A DNA stretch of 64,000 bases. Origin: Plesiomonas shigelloides. Its GTDB lineage: Bacteria; Pseudomonadota; Gammaproteobacteria; Enterobacterales; CAMTGL01. How positions within the stretch are numbered: position 1 is the stretch's first letter; each line of letters begins with the position of its first letter. Positions 44,888 through 54,637 of the stretch are shown in pieces. The position numbers and the translations under genes are program-made. Under the pieces are notes generated by a model. That model searched no databases and was not told the origin of the DNA. It saw only the letters and a program-made list of their open reading frames with translations. The stretch covers positions 992,001-1,056,000 of the forward strand of contig NZ_LT575468.1 in the NCBI RefSeq assembly GCF_900087055.1, written 5' to 3'.

Positions 44888-45526
44888 TTAGATTACTTTA
44901 AAGTCGGTCGGGGTCAGGTTAATCCCGGTGCTGATCACCAATGCGCGCTCCTGATCGTTGAAGATCAGTTTTTCTTCGGCAGAGATCATCACGAACTCAT
45001 CCAGCGAATCATTCACATGCCGTTGATACAGCATAATGAATTGATCGGTTTCCGACGGGTACAGGGTACCGGCATTCCAGGTTTTCTCGGTCATGGCGAC
45101 CGGCCGCTCGTTATGCCACACCTTCTCGAAGGTTTCCCCTTCCAGTGACCATTCGCTGCGCACAATGCCGTTTTGCAGCAAATCATCCCAACTGGCCTGA
45201 GTATCGACCGCTTGCGTCTGATAAAAATACCACAATTTGACATCAATGACGTGGCTGTCTTCGGTTCCACCTTGCTGTAAAACCTGAATAAAGCCTTCAT
45301 CATCGGTGTAAAAACGCAGCAGGCGGCTGTTATCGTCCAGCTTCACTTCACCTACCGCTTGAATAATCTGGCTGCGCGCCGCACCTTCAAAAATCACATG
45401 CGGCTCAATTAAGCGCAGTGCCAGATCATCGAATTCCACCACGCCGCCTAAGCGCAGACCGAGCACTTCTGGTGTGCTGGGCGTAGTCGGTGCTGGCGCG
45501 GTTTTCTTTTTGAACCAGTCAAACAT
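44888..45526 (-). CDS. yjfK: YjfK, DUF2491 family protein
   Basis: The 212-residue protein begins MFDWFKKK, then VLGLRLGGVVEFDDLALRL, RLLRFYTDDEGFIQV and LWYFYQT, typical of DUF2491. No signal peptide or membrane segment is seen, although the basic aromatic N-terminus could touch the membrane. The function is unknown. It lies in the yjf operon between the DUF350 gene and the PspA-like gene. Confidence 0.87.
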   Translation of the reverse strand: MFDWFKKKTAPAPTTPSTPEVLGLRLGGVVEFDDLALRLIEPHVIFEGAARSQIIQAVGEVKLDDNSRLLRFYTDDEGFIQVLQQGGTEDSHVIDVKLWYFYQTQAVDTQASWDDLLQNGIVRSEWSLEGETFEKVWHNERPVAMTEKTWNAGTLYPSETDQFIMLYQRHVNDSLDEFVMISAEEKLIFNDQERALVISTGINLTPTDFKVI

Positions 45527-45699
45527 AGTCAGTCCTACCTTGATGCTGACAGCTATGGAGTGTTGTTATGCCACAGATGGTGAGCTTGTTGTGTTAGCGT
45601 CTATTTTTTGCGCTAACGGTTCATGCTAACTACCGCGCTATTCTAGTCTAGGTGCGGCATCACACGTTGCGCTGTGTTAAGACGTTATTAACGCTATTT

Positions 45700-45760
45700 A
45701 ACCGTCAATAAGACAAAACCCCGGCGCACCTGATAGGGATGCCCGGAGTCATAGGAACGT
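45700..45760 (-). terminator. Possible attenuating hairpin between yjfJ and yjfK
   Basis: On the minus strand CTCCGGGCA can pair imperfectly with TGCGCCGGGG and is followed by TTTTG, within a 257-base gap. It may reduce read-through from yjfIJ into yjfKLMC. The stem is imperfect. Confidence 0.35.
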
Positions 45761-45783
45761 CTCGGCGCAGCCGGTGGCTGCGA

Positions 45784-46476
45784 TTACTGTTTGCGGGCCA
45801 GAATGCGGGCCAGTTCATCTTTGGCCGAATTATTGGCACTGCCGGTGATCCCTGCTTGCTTCAGTTTCGCTTGCAGAGCATCGCCACTTTCTTCGGCGTA
45901 TTGCTCAGCTGCCGCTTCCAGCTTGGCTTGTTGTTCGGCTTGTTTTTGCTTGATGCGATCTAATGATTCTACGGCCGTGCGCATTTTGGAGTTCGCGCCC
46001 ACGTTACGCGCAGAGACCGCCGCTTGTGCTTTTTGCACGGTTTCGGTGGCTTTGACCACATCCACTTGCTGCTCTAACTGGCGCAGTTTCTCTTTCGCCT
46101 GCGTGATGTTATTACGCAGGGTATCTGCCGAGTGGCTGAACTGATCCAGATAACGCTGCTCGCCTTCTTGCTCATCGCGCAGCTTGCTGACACGCTCGGC
46201 GCACTCTAACGCCAGCGCTTCTTCGCCTTTTTCCATTGCGCTGATGGCATGTTGCTCATACTCGCTGATGCTTTGTGCCAGCGCTTGCACTTTCTGCTCA
46301 GACAGTTTGCGCTTGGCGATGATGCTGGCCAGTGCTCTGTCAGATTGACGCAGCTCTTCTTTGGCTTCACGAATTTCTTGATCCAAAATGCGCAGCGCCT
46401 GACTGTCGGCAATGGTTTCAGCCGCTTCGTTCACGCCACCTTTTACGGCGGTAAATAACTTTTTCCAAATACTCAT
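45784..46476 (-). CDS. yjfJ: YjfJ, PspA/IM30 family protein
   Basis: PspA/IM30 proteins are bacterial ESCRT-III relatives that polymerise on and stabilise the inner membrane. The 230-residue product starts MSIWKKLFTAVKGGVNEAAE (an amphipathic helix) and is then an almost continuous charged coiled coil: EIREAKEELRQSDRALASI, HAISAMEKGEEALAL, LDQFSHSADTLRNNITQAKEKL. The C-terminal third is Ala/Glu/Lys-rich. The start at 46476 is chosen by alignment; the open frame upstream overlaps yjfI and is not protein-like. It is the core of the yjf operon, lying directly after yjfI. Confidence 0.92.
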   Translation of the reverse strand: MSIWKKLFTAVKGGVNEAAETIADSQALRILDQEIREAKEELRQSDRALASIIAKRKLSEQKVQALAQSISEYEQHAISAMEKGEEALALECAERVSKLRDEQEGEQRYLDQFSHSADTLRNNITQAKEKLRQLEQQVDVVKATETVQKAQAAVSARNVGANSKMRTAVESLDRIKQKQAEQQAKLEAAAEQYAEESGDALQAKLKQAGITGSANNSAKDELARILARKQ

Positions 46477-46486
46477 AATGGATAAC

Positions 46487-46879
46487 TCACTGTAAATAAT
46501 CGTCGTAAAGGTCAATAAATGCGGCGATATTACGGAATAATGTCGCGATTTCCGCATCAATAGCCTCGAATGAGGAGTGGGAGGAGAGCGCCCCGAATGC
46601 CGTGTAGTATTCGGTATCGTCAATCCGGTTAATCCCGATACTGGTTAGCGGAAACAGTTTATGTGTACGCAGGATGTAAGCATCCAGCGCGGCGCAATCT
46701 TTGACTTGCGCTGCACTGAACAGCAGGCTTTCCACCAGAATTTGTTCACCGGCAATGGCCAGATAGGCTTCCAGACCTTCATCGTTACGGATCACTAACG
46801 TATCGCCCTGCGGCTCGGTATGCCAACCGGCATGCGCTTGCAGGTGCTGAAGTAAATCAGAGAGTTGCCATTGCATCAT
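46487..46879 (-). CDS. yjfI: YjfI, DUF2170 family protein
   Basis: The 130-residue acidic protein shows LSDLLQHLQ, DTLVIRNDEGLEAYLAI, EQILVESLLF, RTHKLFPLTSIGI and YYTAFGALSSHSSFEAIDAEI, the DUF2170 pattern. Its start is one of two adjacent ATG codons with GGGAG upstream. It is the first gene of the six-gene operon and is found beside PspA-like genes in other genomes. Function unknown. Confidence 0.87.
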   Translation of the reverse strand: MMQWQLSDLLQHLQAHAGWHTEPQGDTLVIRNDEGLEAYLAIAGEQILVESLLFSAAQVKDCAALDAYILRTHKLFPLTSIGINRIDDTEYYTAFGALSSHSSFEAIDAEIATLFRNIAAFIDLYDDYLQ

Positions 46880-47234
46880 TAAATCTCCCGTTATTGATGC
46901 GGCGAAGGCAGATATCAGGCTGCCTTCCGGTAACCATCACATGATCGTAGCGTCTATCCCACGCAGCTTTTGGTGTTGCCGTTTGACGGCGCAAAACGAT
47001 CACAGTCTGGTAGGTATGACACCGATATGGGGGCCAGGTTTCAAATTATCAATGACTTGTAATGCACAATTTCGCATAAGTTGGTCGCAATGATAGGCAA
47101 CAAGATGCAAGCCTTTGGCCTCTGTCACATTTATTGACATTTAGCACACTGCCAAGTGTGGGCTGGCGCCGGCGCAATCGCTGTCGTGCATGGTATCATT
47201 TATCACAGAAAATCGATGCCGATGGAGTCAGGTC
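46880..47234. other. Divergent yjf/pdxB intergenic region
   Basis: 355 bases hold the promoters of the yjf operon (minus) and pdxB (plus). TTGACA at 47134-47139 and TATCAT at 47194-47199 are hexamer-like but too far apart to be one promoter. I see no clear operator. Confidence 0.4.
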
Positions 47235-48362
47235 GTGAAAATTGTTGTAGATGAAAACATGCCGTACGCCCGTGAGTTATTCAGTCAGGTTGGACAGGTA
47301 TTTCCTGTTTCCGGCCGGCCTATGCCGCAGGCTGAATTAGCCGATGCGGATGCGCTGATGGTGCGTTCGGTGACCAAGGTCAATGCTGACTTGCTGCGTG
47401 ATACCTCGGTTCAGTTTGTGGGCACGGCTACAGCCGGTACTGATCATGTCGATCTGGAGTGGCTGGCTCAGGCCGGAATTGGGTTTTCCTCGGCACCGGG
47501 CTGTAACGCCATTGGCGTGGTGGAGTACGTGATTTCGGCATTGCTGATTAAAGCTGAGCAAGATGGCTTTCAGCTGCGCGATAAAACGGTCGGGATTGTT
47601 GGGGTAGGGAATGTGGGCTCGCGCCTGAACCAGCGCCTGCGCGCGCTGGGTATCCGTACCTTACTGTGTGACCCGCCACGTGCCGAGCGAGAAGGGCTGG
47701 ATGGATTTGTGACTTTGCCGGAATTGTTGGCACAGTCCGACATCATCACGCTGCACACCCCGCTGATTAAGCGCGGCGCACACCCAACCTTCCACATGAT
47801 TGACGCTGATGTCTTGGCAGCGCTGCCAGATGATCGCATTTTAGTTAACGCCGGTCGTGGCGGGATCATCGACAATCAAGCATTGTTGAACGCACTGCAA
47901 AATGGGCGTCGTTGGCATCTGATTATGGATACTTGGGAAAACGAGCCGCAGATTATGCTGCCTTTGCTGCCCTATGTGGCGGTCGCTACCCCGCACATTG
48001 CCGGTTATAGCTTAGAAGGTAAAGCGCGCGGTACTGCGCAGGTGTTTGATGCGCTGTGCGAATCGTTAGGTCGCAGTCCACGCGCCGATATTCGTACCTT
48101 GTTACCGGTGCCGGATGTGGCGGAAATCCGTCTGCACGGCGCGCTGGATCAAGCCATGCTGACGCGCTTGGTACATCTGGTGTATGACGTGCGCCGCGAC
48201 GATGCGCCACTGCGCCGTGGCGCGGCCATTGACGGCGAATTTGACCGTCTGCGTAAGTTTTACCCCGAGCGACGCGAGTGGGCATCCCTCACTGTCGTTT
48301 GCGATGATGCACAAACCGCAAATTTGCTGCAGAATATCGGGTTTTCCAGCCGGGTGGCCTGA
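47235..48362 (+). CDS. pdxB: Erythronate-4-phosphate dehydrogenase PdxB
   Basis: PdxB oxidises 4-phosphoerythronate in the DXP-dependent pyridoxal phosphate pathway. The GTG start at 47235 ([15 protein letters not shown]) has GGAG upstream and gives 375 residues (E. coli 378). The NAD fold is [33 protein letters not shown] and [15 protein letters not shown] carry substrate and catalytic residues. The C-terminal dimerisation part ends [15 protein letters not shown] and SLTVVCDDA. usg follows on the same strand, as in E. coli. Confidence 0.95.
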   Translation: MKIVVDENMPYARELFSQVGQVFPVSGRPMPQAELADADALMVRSVTKVNADLLRDTSVQFVGTATAGTDHVDLEWLAQAGIGFSSAPGCNAIGVVEYVISALLIKAEQDGFQLRDKTVGIVGVGNVGSRLNQRLRALGIRTLLCDPPRAEREGLDGFVTLPELLAQSDIITLHTPLIKRGAHPTFHMIDADVLAALPDDRILVNAGRGGIIDNQALLNALQNGRRWHLIMDTWENEPQIMLPLLPYVAVATPHIAGYSLEGKARGTAQVFDALCESLGRSPRADIRTLLPVPDVAEIRLHGALDQAMLTRLVHLVYDVRRDDAPLRRGAAIDGEFDRLRKFYPERREWASLTVVCDDAQTANLLQNIGFSSRVA

Positions 48363-48433
48363 TTTGTCACTGACAGAGCAGTACCATGCCGGCATATCGC
48401 AATAGAGAATAAAACAGGGCGGAGAGAGTCAGT

Positions 48434-49447
48434 ATGACTGAAGGTTGGAATATCGCAGTATTGGGTGCAACAGGTGCCGTTGGTGAGGCCCTGCTGACGC
48501 TGCTGAGTGAGCGCGAGTTTCCGGTGGGTCAGCTGTTTCCTCTGGCCAGCCAGCCGGATGAAGCGGACACCGTTTTGTTCAACGGTAAAAACGTCGCGGT
48601 ACAGGCAGCCGAGGAGTTTGATTGGGCGCAAGTACAACTGGCATTTTTCGTCGCGTCGCAAGAAGCCAGTGCCCGTTATGCTGATCTGGCGGCAGAGTCT
48701 GGCTGTCTGGTAATTGATAGCAGCGGCCTGTTTGCGATGGATCCGTCTGTGCCATTGGTGGTACCGACCGTTAACCCGCACATGCTGAGCGAATACCGCA
48801 ACCGCAATATTATTGCTGTGGCCGGTGCCGCGGTATGCCAAGCGCTGACCGCCGTGAAACCACTGCTGGAGCAAGCGGTGTTGCAGCGTCTGAATCTGAC
48901 TAACTTGCAACCGGCTTCCGCACTCGGTAAGCGCGGTGTTACCGAACTGGCCGGTCAGGCGACTCGTCTGCTGAATGGCTATCCGGTCGAGCCGGTCTTA
49001 TTCCCAGCGCAACTGGCGTTTAACCTGTTGCCATGTGCTGCGCGTATGGACAGCGAAGGCGTGGTCAGCGAAGAGCGCCGGGTTGTTGATGAAGTGCGTA
49101 AAGTTCTGCAGGATGAAACTCTGCCAGTAGCGGTGCAGTGCGTGCAAGCGCCGGTCTTCTACGGCAACGCGCAAGCGGTGATGCTGGAAACCGATCAAAT
49201 GCTGAGCCAGCTCGAATGCATCGAGATGCTGCGTGACGTAGAAGGTATCGAGCTGCAAGAAGGCGACGCCTTCCCGACGCCAGTGGGCGATGCCACGCAA
49301 AATCCACATTTGACCATCGGCTGCGTGCGCAATGACTATGGTCTGCCGCAAGCGGTGCAGTTCTGGTCAGTGGCAGACAACGTTCAGTTTGGCGGCGCAT
49401 TAATGGCCGTGCACAGCGCTGAGTTGCTGATCCGCGACTATCTCTGA
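48434..49447 (+). CDS. usg: Usg, aspartate-semialdehyde dehydrogenase-like protein
   Basis: The 337-residue protein has the fold of aspartate-semialdehyde dehydrogenase: NAD(P) site AVLGATGAVGEALL, VIDSSGLFAMD, and VPTVNP. The catalytic cysteine found as NPNCST in true enzymes is replaced: the aligned segment reads AVAGAAVCQALTAVKPL, with Ala at the cysteine position. Catalysis is therefore unlikely, as for E. coli Usg. Position between pdxB and truA is conserved. Function unknown. Confidence 0.92.
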   Translation: MTEGWNIAVLGATGAVGEALLTLLSEREFPVGQLFPLASQPDEADTVLFNGKNVAVQAAEEFDWAQVQLAFFVASQEASARYADLAAESGCLVIDSSGLFAMDPSVPLVVPTVNPHMLSEYRNRNIIAVAGAAVCQALTAVKPLLEQAVLQRLNLTNLQPASALGKRGVTELAGQATRLLNGYPVEPVLFPAQLAFNLLPCAARMDSEGVVSEERRVVDEVRKVLQDETLPVAVQCVQAPVFYGNAQAVMLETDQMLSQLECIEMLRDVEGIELQEGDAFPTPVGDATQNPHLTIGCVRNDYGLPQAVQFWSVADNVQFGGALMAVHSAELLIRDYL

Positions 49448-49532
49448 TTTGTCGCTGTAACGCTAAATGTAATCTGCGCTGCATAAATACCACGCGCGGC
49501 TGTATTGGCCGGGGTGATTTATGCTAATTATC

Positions 49533-49566
49533 ATGCCGGAGCTGGTGATCTCCGGCATATTTTTTG
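49533..49566 (+). terminator. Terminator after usg
   Basis: ATGCCGGAG / CTCCGGCAT with an 8-base loop is followed by TATTTTTT. Confidence 0.88.
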
Positions 49567-49816
49567 CTTTAAACTGGGGTCAGTCTGTTACTGACGACGC
49601 CAAAGCGTCAAAAAAATACACGGCAATGGCCGCGATATGTGCAAAGCATGTCGAAAACCCAATTTCAGTGCCGGATGGCGTCAAGCTGCCGTCCGGTGAT
49701 AAGAGCTCCTGAATCTGTTGTTATTGAAGATTGCAGTCAGATATTGCCTGAATAATCTGGCCGGTAACCTCGGTGATTTCAATAAGGACTGGCTTTCGTC
49801 TCAGAGGGTATGAGTT
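49567..49816. repeat. usg-fimV gap with a REP-like hairpin
   Basis: CCGGATGGC (49671-49679) pairs with GCCGTCCGG (49688-49696) with one bulge per side, which recalls enterobacterial REP elements. Only one copy was noticed. A short hairpin GACGC / GCGTC followed by six A lies near 49598. The small frame at 49521-49712 overlaps the terminator and is not called. Confidence 0.4.
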
Positions 49817-52800
49817 GTGACCATGACGAAAATTGCGCGTCTGATAGCGCTGTGGGCAGTGGCCGGTTGCGCCCTGCCGGTGTCAGCGTATCAGATGGAG
49901 GTAGTAGGGCCGGACGGAACACCTTCCGCGGCTCAGGGACGCACGGCCATCACCCAGCCGGCACCAGTACGTTCAGCGACCAGCGGCCACACTGCGTCGC
50001 GGGGTCGTGTGTACGGCCCGACCAAAGCATCGGAAACATTATGGTCGATCGCCAGTCGTGTCCGCCCGTCGAATCGAGTGTCGGTGCAGCAAACCATCGG
50101 GGCGCTGTATCGCCTCAATCCATCGGCTTTTGAATTAGATAATCTGCACGGTCTTAAGCCGGGTAGCCGTTTGCGTTTACCTACGTTGAGCCAAGTTCGG
50201 GCGGAAAATACCGCAGCCGTGAATGTGCGCTTAGAGCGAGAAAAGCCAGCGTGGGAGCGTTATAGCCGAGAAAAACAGGCGCGTGAACGTGCGCAAGCAC
50301 AAGCACAAAAAACGCAAGATAAAAAGACTGCGGCACGTAGTAACCTAGTAGCGCCATCGGTCAGCAAACCGCTCGCGACTACCCATGTGGCGGGGAGCAA
50401 CTCGCCTGAAAATCGTGCATCAACAATTAGTGCGGCCAATACACCGTCAGCGGCAAGCAGCGCCAAGAAAATCGCTGCTGTAGCGGCAACGGCCGGTGTG
50501 GCCACTGCTGCCGTGCAAGCTGCAACGGCTGAGCCTGATCTGATCACGCCGTTGCCGGCTAATAGCCCCGTTGCGCCAGCCGCACCTGCGGTGACGCCAA
50601 GTGTTGCGGCGTCAACCAGCCCAGCCTCAACTAACACTGCACCGGTCAGTAATGTGGCGGAGCGATACGCGGCATTAGAAAATGTGCCGGTGCCTGCTGA
50701 TACTCCAGCGTCGGTACCTGCCGCTGTCACTAGCGGCACTTCGCTGGCTAGCAGCGCGCCACTGGCGCAGCAAGCGCAGCCGATTGTGCCACTGGCAGTC
50801 TCCGCCGGTATGCTGGCCAATACTGAGCAAAAAGAAGCGCAAGCGTTGCCTCTGACTGCCGAGGAGGCCAAGCAGTTACGGCAACAGCTGGTGGATTCGG
50901 CCACTGAAATCAGCCGCCTGACCGAAAACAATGTCAGCCTGACTAATCAAGTGAGCGAGCTGCAAATTCGCGTTAAACAGCTGCAAGTTGAGCTGGATAA
51001 TGAAGCCGCGTTTCGTAAAGAAGCCAGTCAGGCGATGGCCCATGCCGAAGAGCAAGCCAAGGCACTAGAACTGGAGCGGATGAAGAACAAAATGCTGGAA
51101 GAGTCATCCGGCTCGCTGATCCAGCAGATGTCACGCAGCTGGCCGCTAGCCATTGGCGTGGGCGTGATCCCGCCGGTGTTGCTGGGTGCATTGCTGTGGT
51201 TGCTGTATCGCGTGCGTCAGCGTCGACAAAATGCGCTGCTGTCTCAGGCATTTGAAGAGCATCAGCCTAAAGACTTTGGTGGCGCAGCCGCCTTTGCGCT
51301 GGGCAATGATACTCCTGATCTAAGCCGTCCAGATGACATGGAGATGCCATGGGAAGACACGGATACCTCCGAGCATCCGGCGGAAAATAGCGCGCCTGCG
51401 GCCATTGAGTTGCCGGAGCCGCCATCGCTGTTTGCATCGCTACCGGGTCTGGATGATGACGATACGCCGGAAGATGATGATGAGGCCCTGCTCAATAGCC
51501 GTCGTCGCGACGCCAAGAGCGAGCAAATCAATGAGGATGATTTTGACTTAGCGCATCCAACGGGCAGCACGTCAAGCGCGCCAGAAAGCGCCGAGTTGGC
51601 CTCGCTGGTGGACTTGGATCTGGCTCATGACGAAATGCTGGGCGGTGATGAGATTGTTGATGTGATCCTGTCAACGCCATCACTGGTTAACGGTTCACCA
51701 CTGGATCAGGATGACGATATTCGTCTGCTGGCCGATATGGATGATGAAGACCCAATATTGTCGCTGAGCGATGAGGATTTGTTTGAATCGTTAAGTCCTG
51801 CGGCGAAAGCGGCGCCTGTGGCTACGGTAGAAAAATCGCAGAGCGCTGTTGCGCCTGAGCCGGAACAGACAAAAAAGCCTGAGCCGGAGACTGAGCCTGC
51901 GGTAGCGGCTCCGGCGCCAACTGCACCGGACAACACCGCACCTGCTCAGCCTAACGGAGCGGATAAACCACCGGTGTCTGCGCAAGCGATCGCCGCCAGT
52001 GCATTGGCCGCATCTGTCGCAGCCTCTGCTGCTGCAAAACCGGTCAAGGCACAATCGGTCGAGGCTAAATCGGTCGAGACGATACCGTCAGCGCCAGTAC
52101 CATCCGCGGTAGATGATGAGATTGCCAACGCGGATAAGGCTGATGTTGCCGCGCAGTCGAAGCCACAAGCCGCTGCGCAGACGCCAGAGCAAGCTGCAGC
52201 GCCTGCCGGTGCACCGCGTGAGCCTGAGCCGGTCGCGCCAGTCGCTGCCGCAATGCAGCCGGAGGTAGCCGCAGAGCTGAACCTGCCGGAAACCGATACG
52301 GCGGCAGACCACGCGCTAGAGATACCGGCCGCGCCGACAGCCACGGCCGATGACCTTGCTGTTACCGAGATTGCGTCAGATGAGCACAGTACGGAACATA
52401 GTGCTGAGTATTGTACCGAATATAATACCGAGCAAAGCGCCGAGCCTGAGCTGTTGCCTGTCGCCGCTAAGTCCTCCGCCGCCGAGATTGCAGACATGTT
52501 TGATCTGGCCGATGACAATGACCTGCAATTAGCATCGCCCGTGGCGGCGCCGGATGAGCCTGCGCCAACATTAGCGCAGACCCGCTTGCCTGAGCCGCAG
52601 CTGCTGGCGACAGAGATGCTAGAGACTGATCTGTTGGGCACGGAACTGCTGGCCGATGAAAGCGCGGCAGGAGGGATGGATACTCAACCAGACGCTCAGT
52701 CGGCAACGTCAACATTGAGCGAGCCCGTCGCCGATGACACCGAGCTGCCGACAGAGATGTCTTCTGCCAAGGCAGCCGCTGAACCGGTTGAAGTGGCGGA

Positions 52801-53518
52801 TATGCAAGATATGCCCGATATGGCATCAGAGCCTGATTCTGAATCAGAACCGTTTCGTTCGGAAACGGAACGCGCCTTGGCCGCAGCGTTAGCCGGAGCG
52901 CGTCAGCGTGCACCGCAGACGTCAGAGCCACAGACTCCAGAAGTATCAGAAACAGTGCCAGCCGATGCGAGCGCGGTTTCTGTGCCGATGGGGGACACGA
53001 CGGCTTCTGCGCACTCAGCGAGCCTGAACCCGTTGCATGATGAGCTTGACGCTGCCGCGCAGACAGCGCGTTTAAGCGATTACCGCGCGCACGACAGTTT
53101 GCTGACACCGGAAGAGCAAAAACAGCTGTTTGCTGAGCAGTTGCTGGATTTGCCGGAGATGACCGAGGCCGATTTTGATTTGTCCGCACCGATGTCCGCG
53201 CCAGCCGATGAGTGGCGGATGCCCTTACCGCCAGAGCCTGCCTCTGCTGATGAGGATTGGGCGGCGCAGGATAACCTGATGGATGCTGCGGTACAGGTGA
53301 CGCCAGAAGAGCGCGATGCCTTTACCCAAAGCTTTGTCGAAGCCGAAGCGCAAGAGACTGAAGCGGACGATGATTTGGTCGGCAAACTGATCTTGGCGCG
53401 TGCGTATCTGGATATCGATGATCCTGAAGGCGCACAACCGCTGCTAGAATCGGTGCTTAAGCAAGGCAGTGCTGAGCAACAAGCGCAAGCGCGTAAAATG
53501 CTGCAGGAAATGGCCTGA
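49817..53518 (+). CDS. fimV: FimV/HubP family polar organiser protein
   Basis: This 1233-residue protein has a short signal peptide (LIALWAVAGCALPVSA), a periplasmic part with a LysM-like peptidoglycan-binding segment (ETLWSIASRVRPSNRVSVQQTI ... GLKPGSRLRLP, residues about 73-122), an Ala/Pro-rich linker, a coiled coil (about 350-432), one membrane helix (PLAIGVGVIPPVLLGALLWLL, about 445-466), and a very long acidic cytoplasmic region of Glu, Asp, Ala and Pro. The last 50 residues (LVGKLILARAYLDIDDPEGA) form the conserved FimV TPR. HubP/FimV proteins place chromosome, chemotaxis and pilus machinery at cell poles. The GTG at 49817 is better spaced from AGAGGG than the ATG at 49823. Confidence 0.92.
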   Translation: MTMTKIARLIALWAVAGCALPVSAYQMEVVGPDGTPSAAQGRTAITQPAPVRSATSGHTASRGRVYGPTKASETLWSIASRVRPSNRVSVQQTIGALYRLNPSAFELDNLHGLKPGSRLRLPTLSQVRAENTAAVNVRLEREKPAWERYSREKQARERAQAQAQKTQDKKTAARSNLVAPSVSKPLATTHVAGSNSPENRASTISAANTPSAASSAKKIAAVAATAGVATAAVQAATAEPDLITPLPANSPVAPAAPAVTPSVAASTSPASTNTAPVSNVAERYAALENVPVPADTPASVPAAVTSGTSLASSAPLAQQAQPIVPLAVSAGMLANTEQKEAQALPLTAEEAKQLRQQLVDSATEISRLTENNVSLTNQVSELQIRVKQLQVELDNEAAFRKEASQAMAHAEEQAKALELERMKNKMLEESSGSLIQQMSRSWPLAIGVGVIPPVLLGALLWLLYRVRQRRQNALLSQAFEEHQPKDFGGAAAFALGNDTPDLSRPDDMEMPWEDTDTSEHPAENSAPAAIELPEPPSLFASLPGLDDDDTPEDDDEALLNSRRRDAKSEQINEDDFDLAHPTGSTSSAPESAELASLVDLDLAHDEMLGGDEIVDVILSTPSLVNGSPLDQDDDIRLLADMDDEDPILSLSDEDLFESLSPAAKAAPVATVEKSQSAVAPEPEQTKKPEPETEPAVAAPAPTAPDNTAPAQPNGADKPPVSAQAIAASALAASVAASAAAKPVKAQSVEAKSVETIPSAPVPSAVDDEIANADKADVAAQSKPQAAAQTPEQAAAPAGAPREPEPVAPVAAAMQPEVAAELNLPETDTAADHALEIPAAPTATADDLAVTEIASDEHSTEHSAEYCTEYNTEQSAEPELLPVAAKSSAAEIADMFDLADDNDLQLASPVAAPDEPAPTLAQTRLPEPQLLATEMLETDLLGTELLADESAAGGMDTQPDAQSATSTLSEPVADDTELPTEMSSAKAAAEPVEVADMQDMPDMASEPDSESEPFRSETERALAAALAGARQRAPQTSEPQTPEVSETVPADASAVSVPMGDTTASAHSASLNPLHDELDAAAQTARLSDYRAHDSLLTPEEQKQLFAEQLLDLPEMTEADFDLSAPMSAPADEWRMPLPPEPASADEDWAAQDNLMDAAVQVTPEERDAFTQSFVEAEAQETEADDDLVGKLILARAYLDIDDPEGAQPLLESVLKQGSAEQQAQARKMLQEMA

Positions 53519-53556
53519 AAATCGCCGGATAACGGTGATATCAAGGTAAGAGCCTA

Positions 53557-53590
53557 AAATACGGTGCTGAGAGGCACCGTATTTTTGTTT
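53557..53590 (+). terminator. Terminator after fimV
   Basis: AAATACGGTGC / GCACCGTATTT with a 6-base loop is followed by TTGTTT. Confidence 0.88.
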
Positions 53591-53668
53591 ATAATATCGC
53601 GTTTCTTTTACTGTAAATTTTCGCAGTAAATGCTTGCAGTAGACTCAGTTAATGAAGGTAAGTGGACT

Positions 53669-54454
53669 ATGCGTATAGCGCTGGGCATTGAATATGATGG
53701 CAGCCGGTATTTCGGTTGGCAGCGTCAGCAGGAAGTGGACAGCGTACAAGGCCGTCTGGAAAAGGCATTGTCGAAAGTCGCCAATCATCCGGTGGATGTG
53801 TTTTGTGCTGGGCGTACCGATGCGGGTGTGCATGGCACCGGTCAGGTGGTTCACTTTGATACCGATGCCGTGCGTAAAGATGTCGCGTGGACGATGGGCG
53901 TCAATGCCAACTTACCGGATGACATTGCCGTGCGTTGGGTGCAGCCGGTCTCTGATGAGTTCCACGCTCGCTTTAGTGCAACGGCGCGCCGTTACCGCTA
54001 TATCATCTATAACCATCGCTACCGTCCGGCGATTTTGCGTCGCGGTCTGACTCATTACCATTTGCCGCTCGACGAGCAAAAAATGCAGCGTGCTGGGCAA
54101 TATCTGCTGGGAGAGAATGACTTTACCTCTTTCCGTGCGGTACAGTGCCAGTCGCGTACCCCGTGGCGCAATGTGCACCACCTGAAAGTCACGCGCCAAG
54201 GCAACTATGTGATTGTCGATATCAAAGCGAACGCCTTTGTGCATCACATGGTGCGTAATATCGTCGGCAGTTTGCTGGAAGTGGGCGCCGGTAATCAGCC
54301 GGAAGAGTGGATTGCATGGCTGCTGGCGGTAAAAGATCGTAATTTGGCGGCAGCAACAGCCAAAGCTGAAGGCCTGTATCTGGTGGAAGTGGATTACCCT
54401 GAACACTTTAATCTGCCAAAACCGGCGCCGGGCCCTCTGTTTGTTCTGGATTAG
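53669..54454 (+). CDS. truA: tRNA pseudouridine(38-40) synthase TruA
   Basis: TruA makes pseudouridine at positions 38-40 of the tRNA anticodon stem-loop. The start at 53669 gives 261 residues beginning [21 protein letters not shown]. coli carries about nine extra N-terminal residues. The catalytic aspartate is Asp51 in [50 protein letters not shown] and [16 protein letters not shown] are characteristic. An ATG-like start at 53630 exists but is unsupported. It lies between fimV and dedA. Confidence 0.96.
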   Translation: MRIALGIEYDGSRYFGWQRQQEVDSVQGRLEKALSKVANHPVDVFCAGRTDAGVHGTGQVVHFDTDAVRKDVAWTMGVNANLPDDIAVRWVQPVSDEFHARFSATARRYRYIIYNHRYRPAILRRGLTHYHLPLDEQKMQRAGQYLLGENDFTSFRAVQCQSRTPWRNVHHLKVTRQGNYVIVDIKANAFVHHMVRNIVGSLLEVGAGNQPEEWIAWLLAVKDRNLAAATAKAEGLYLVEVDYPEHFNLPKPAPGPLFVLD

Positions 54455-54539
54455 TCTCGTCTTCGGCGCTGCTTCGGTAGCACTGAAACCTATGCTAATC
54501 AGCACGACATAGAAGCAGTAACAATAGATAATTCATAAG

Positions 54540-54608
54540 CATAGCTAAGTAACAATATAGCTAAGTAATAAAAAAGAGACGCGCAGCGTCATTAGCGCTG
54601 CGCTTATT
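54540..54608 (+). terminator. Hairpin and short direct repeats between truA and dedA
   Basis: ATAGCTAAGTAA occurs twice with a 16-base period near 54541 and 54557. A GC-rich stem GCGCAGCG / CGCTGCGC (54581-54603) is followed by TTATT and may terminate weakly. Confidence 0.5.
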
Positions 54609-54637
54609 AGCACGGAAGACCAGCAAGGATGTGAGCT

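Noticed and set aside
48434-49447. Functional aspartate-semialdehyde dehydrogenase
   Set aside because: The catalytic cysteine position is alanine and the locus matches usg, not asd.
49521-49712. 63-residue frame after usg
   Set aside because: It spans the usg terminator and the REP-like hairpin and has no ribosome-binding site.
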